Below the pieces are notes generated by a model. That model ran no database searches, was not told where the DNA came from, and saw only the letters and a list, made by a program, of their open reading frames with translations. Positions 5,305 to 5,385 of a stretch of DNA of 5,385 nucleotides are shown piece by piece. The first letter of the stretch is position 1. Each line of letters starts with the position of its first letter. The DNA comes from DYRB01 sp041307765 (GTDB lineage Bacteria; Pseudomonadota; Gammaproteobacteria; Chromatiales; Chromatiaceae): assembly GCA_041307765.1 (NCBI GenBank), contig JBFZCW010000235.1:1-5385 (forward strand), in the 5' to 3' direction. Made by a program: the position numbers and the translations under genes.

Positions 5305-5385
5305 GGAGGGGTTCCCGAGCGGTCAAAGGGATCAGACTGTAAATCTGACGGCTCAGCCTTCGGAGGTTCGAATCCTCCCCCCTCC
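5305..5385 (+). tRNA. tRNA-Tyr (anticodon GUA), 3' end beyond the window
   Basis: This is a class II tRNA with a full cloverleaf. The acceptor stem is GGAGGGG (5305-5311) with CCCCTCC (5379-5385), and the D stem is CCC/GGG (5314-5316 with 5328-5330). The anticodon stem TCAGA/TCTGA encloses anticodon GTA at 5339-5341. A long variable arm has a GGC/GCC stem (5350-5352 with 5356-5358), and the T arm is GGAGG-TTCGAAT-CCTCC (5362-5378). The body closely resembles E. coli tRNA-Tyr. The window stops at the last acceptor base, so the discriminator base and CCA are not seen. In many gammaproteobacteria tRNA-Tyr leads a cluster with tRNA-Gly, tRNA-Thr and tuf; that cannot be checked here. Confidence 0.97.

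Overview
The window reads as ordinary chromosomal DNA from a GC-rich gammaproteobacterium. The evidence is the rplY-pth gene pair, a two-domain L25 protein, a Pth of canonical length, and two Gram-negative envelope genes (a FadL-type outer-membrane channel and a Sec-exported periplasmic protein). A purple-sulfur or related Chromatiales lineage is a plausible guess from the overall look of the proteins, but the sequence alone does not prove it. I see no mobile element, CRISPR array, prophage or integration scar.

Layout. The left part (39-1322) is a plus-strand translation block: rplY (5S rRNA-binding ribosomal protein L25, two-domain form) followed by pth (peptidyl-tRNA hydrolase), with a GC-rich intercistronic hairpin between them. 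pth converges on a minus-strand FadL/OmpP1-family channel gene (1423-2811), and a hairpin terminator lies between the two. Next to the right, also on the minus strand, is a small Sec-exported protein (3127-3645) that looks like an SCP2-type lipid-binding domain with six cysteines. The 315-bp gap between these two genes carries several hairpins, a likely terminator for the SCP2-like gene, and a good sigma70-type promoter for the fadL-like gene. Further right is ugd (3777-5114, minus), UDP-glucose 6-dehydrogenase. At the right edge a divergent plus-strand tRNA-Tyr(GUA) gene (5305-5385) begins under a near-consensus promoter; the window ends after its last acceptor-stem base.

How the genes work together. 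rplY and pth are core translation functions. The FadL-like channel and the periplasmic SCP2-like protein sit side by side on one strand, and a joint role in taking up or trafficking hydrophobic molecules across the envelope is a reasonable hypothesis; separate promoter and terminator signals suggest they are not a simple operon. Ugd supplies UDP-glucuronate for surface polysaccharide. It shows no direct link to its neighbours here. The most interesting item is the exported SCP2-like protein next to the FadL channel. The rest is conventional.
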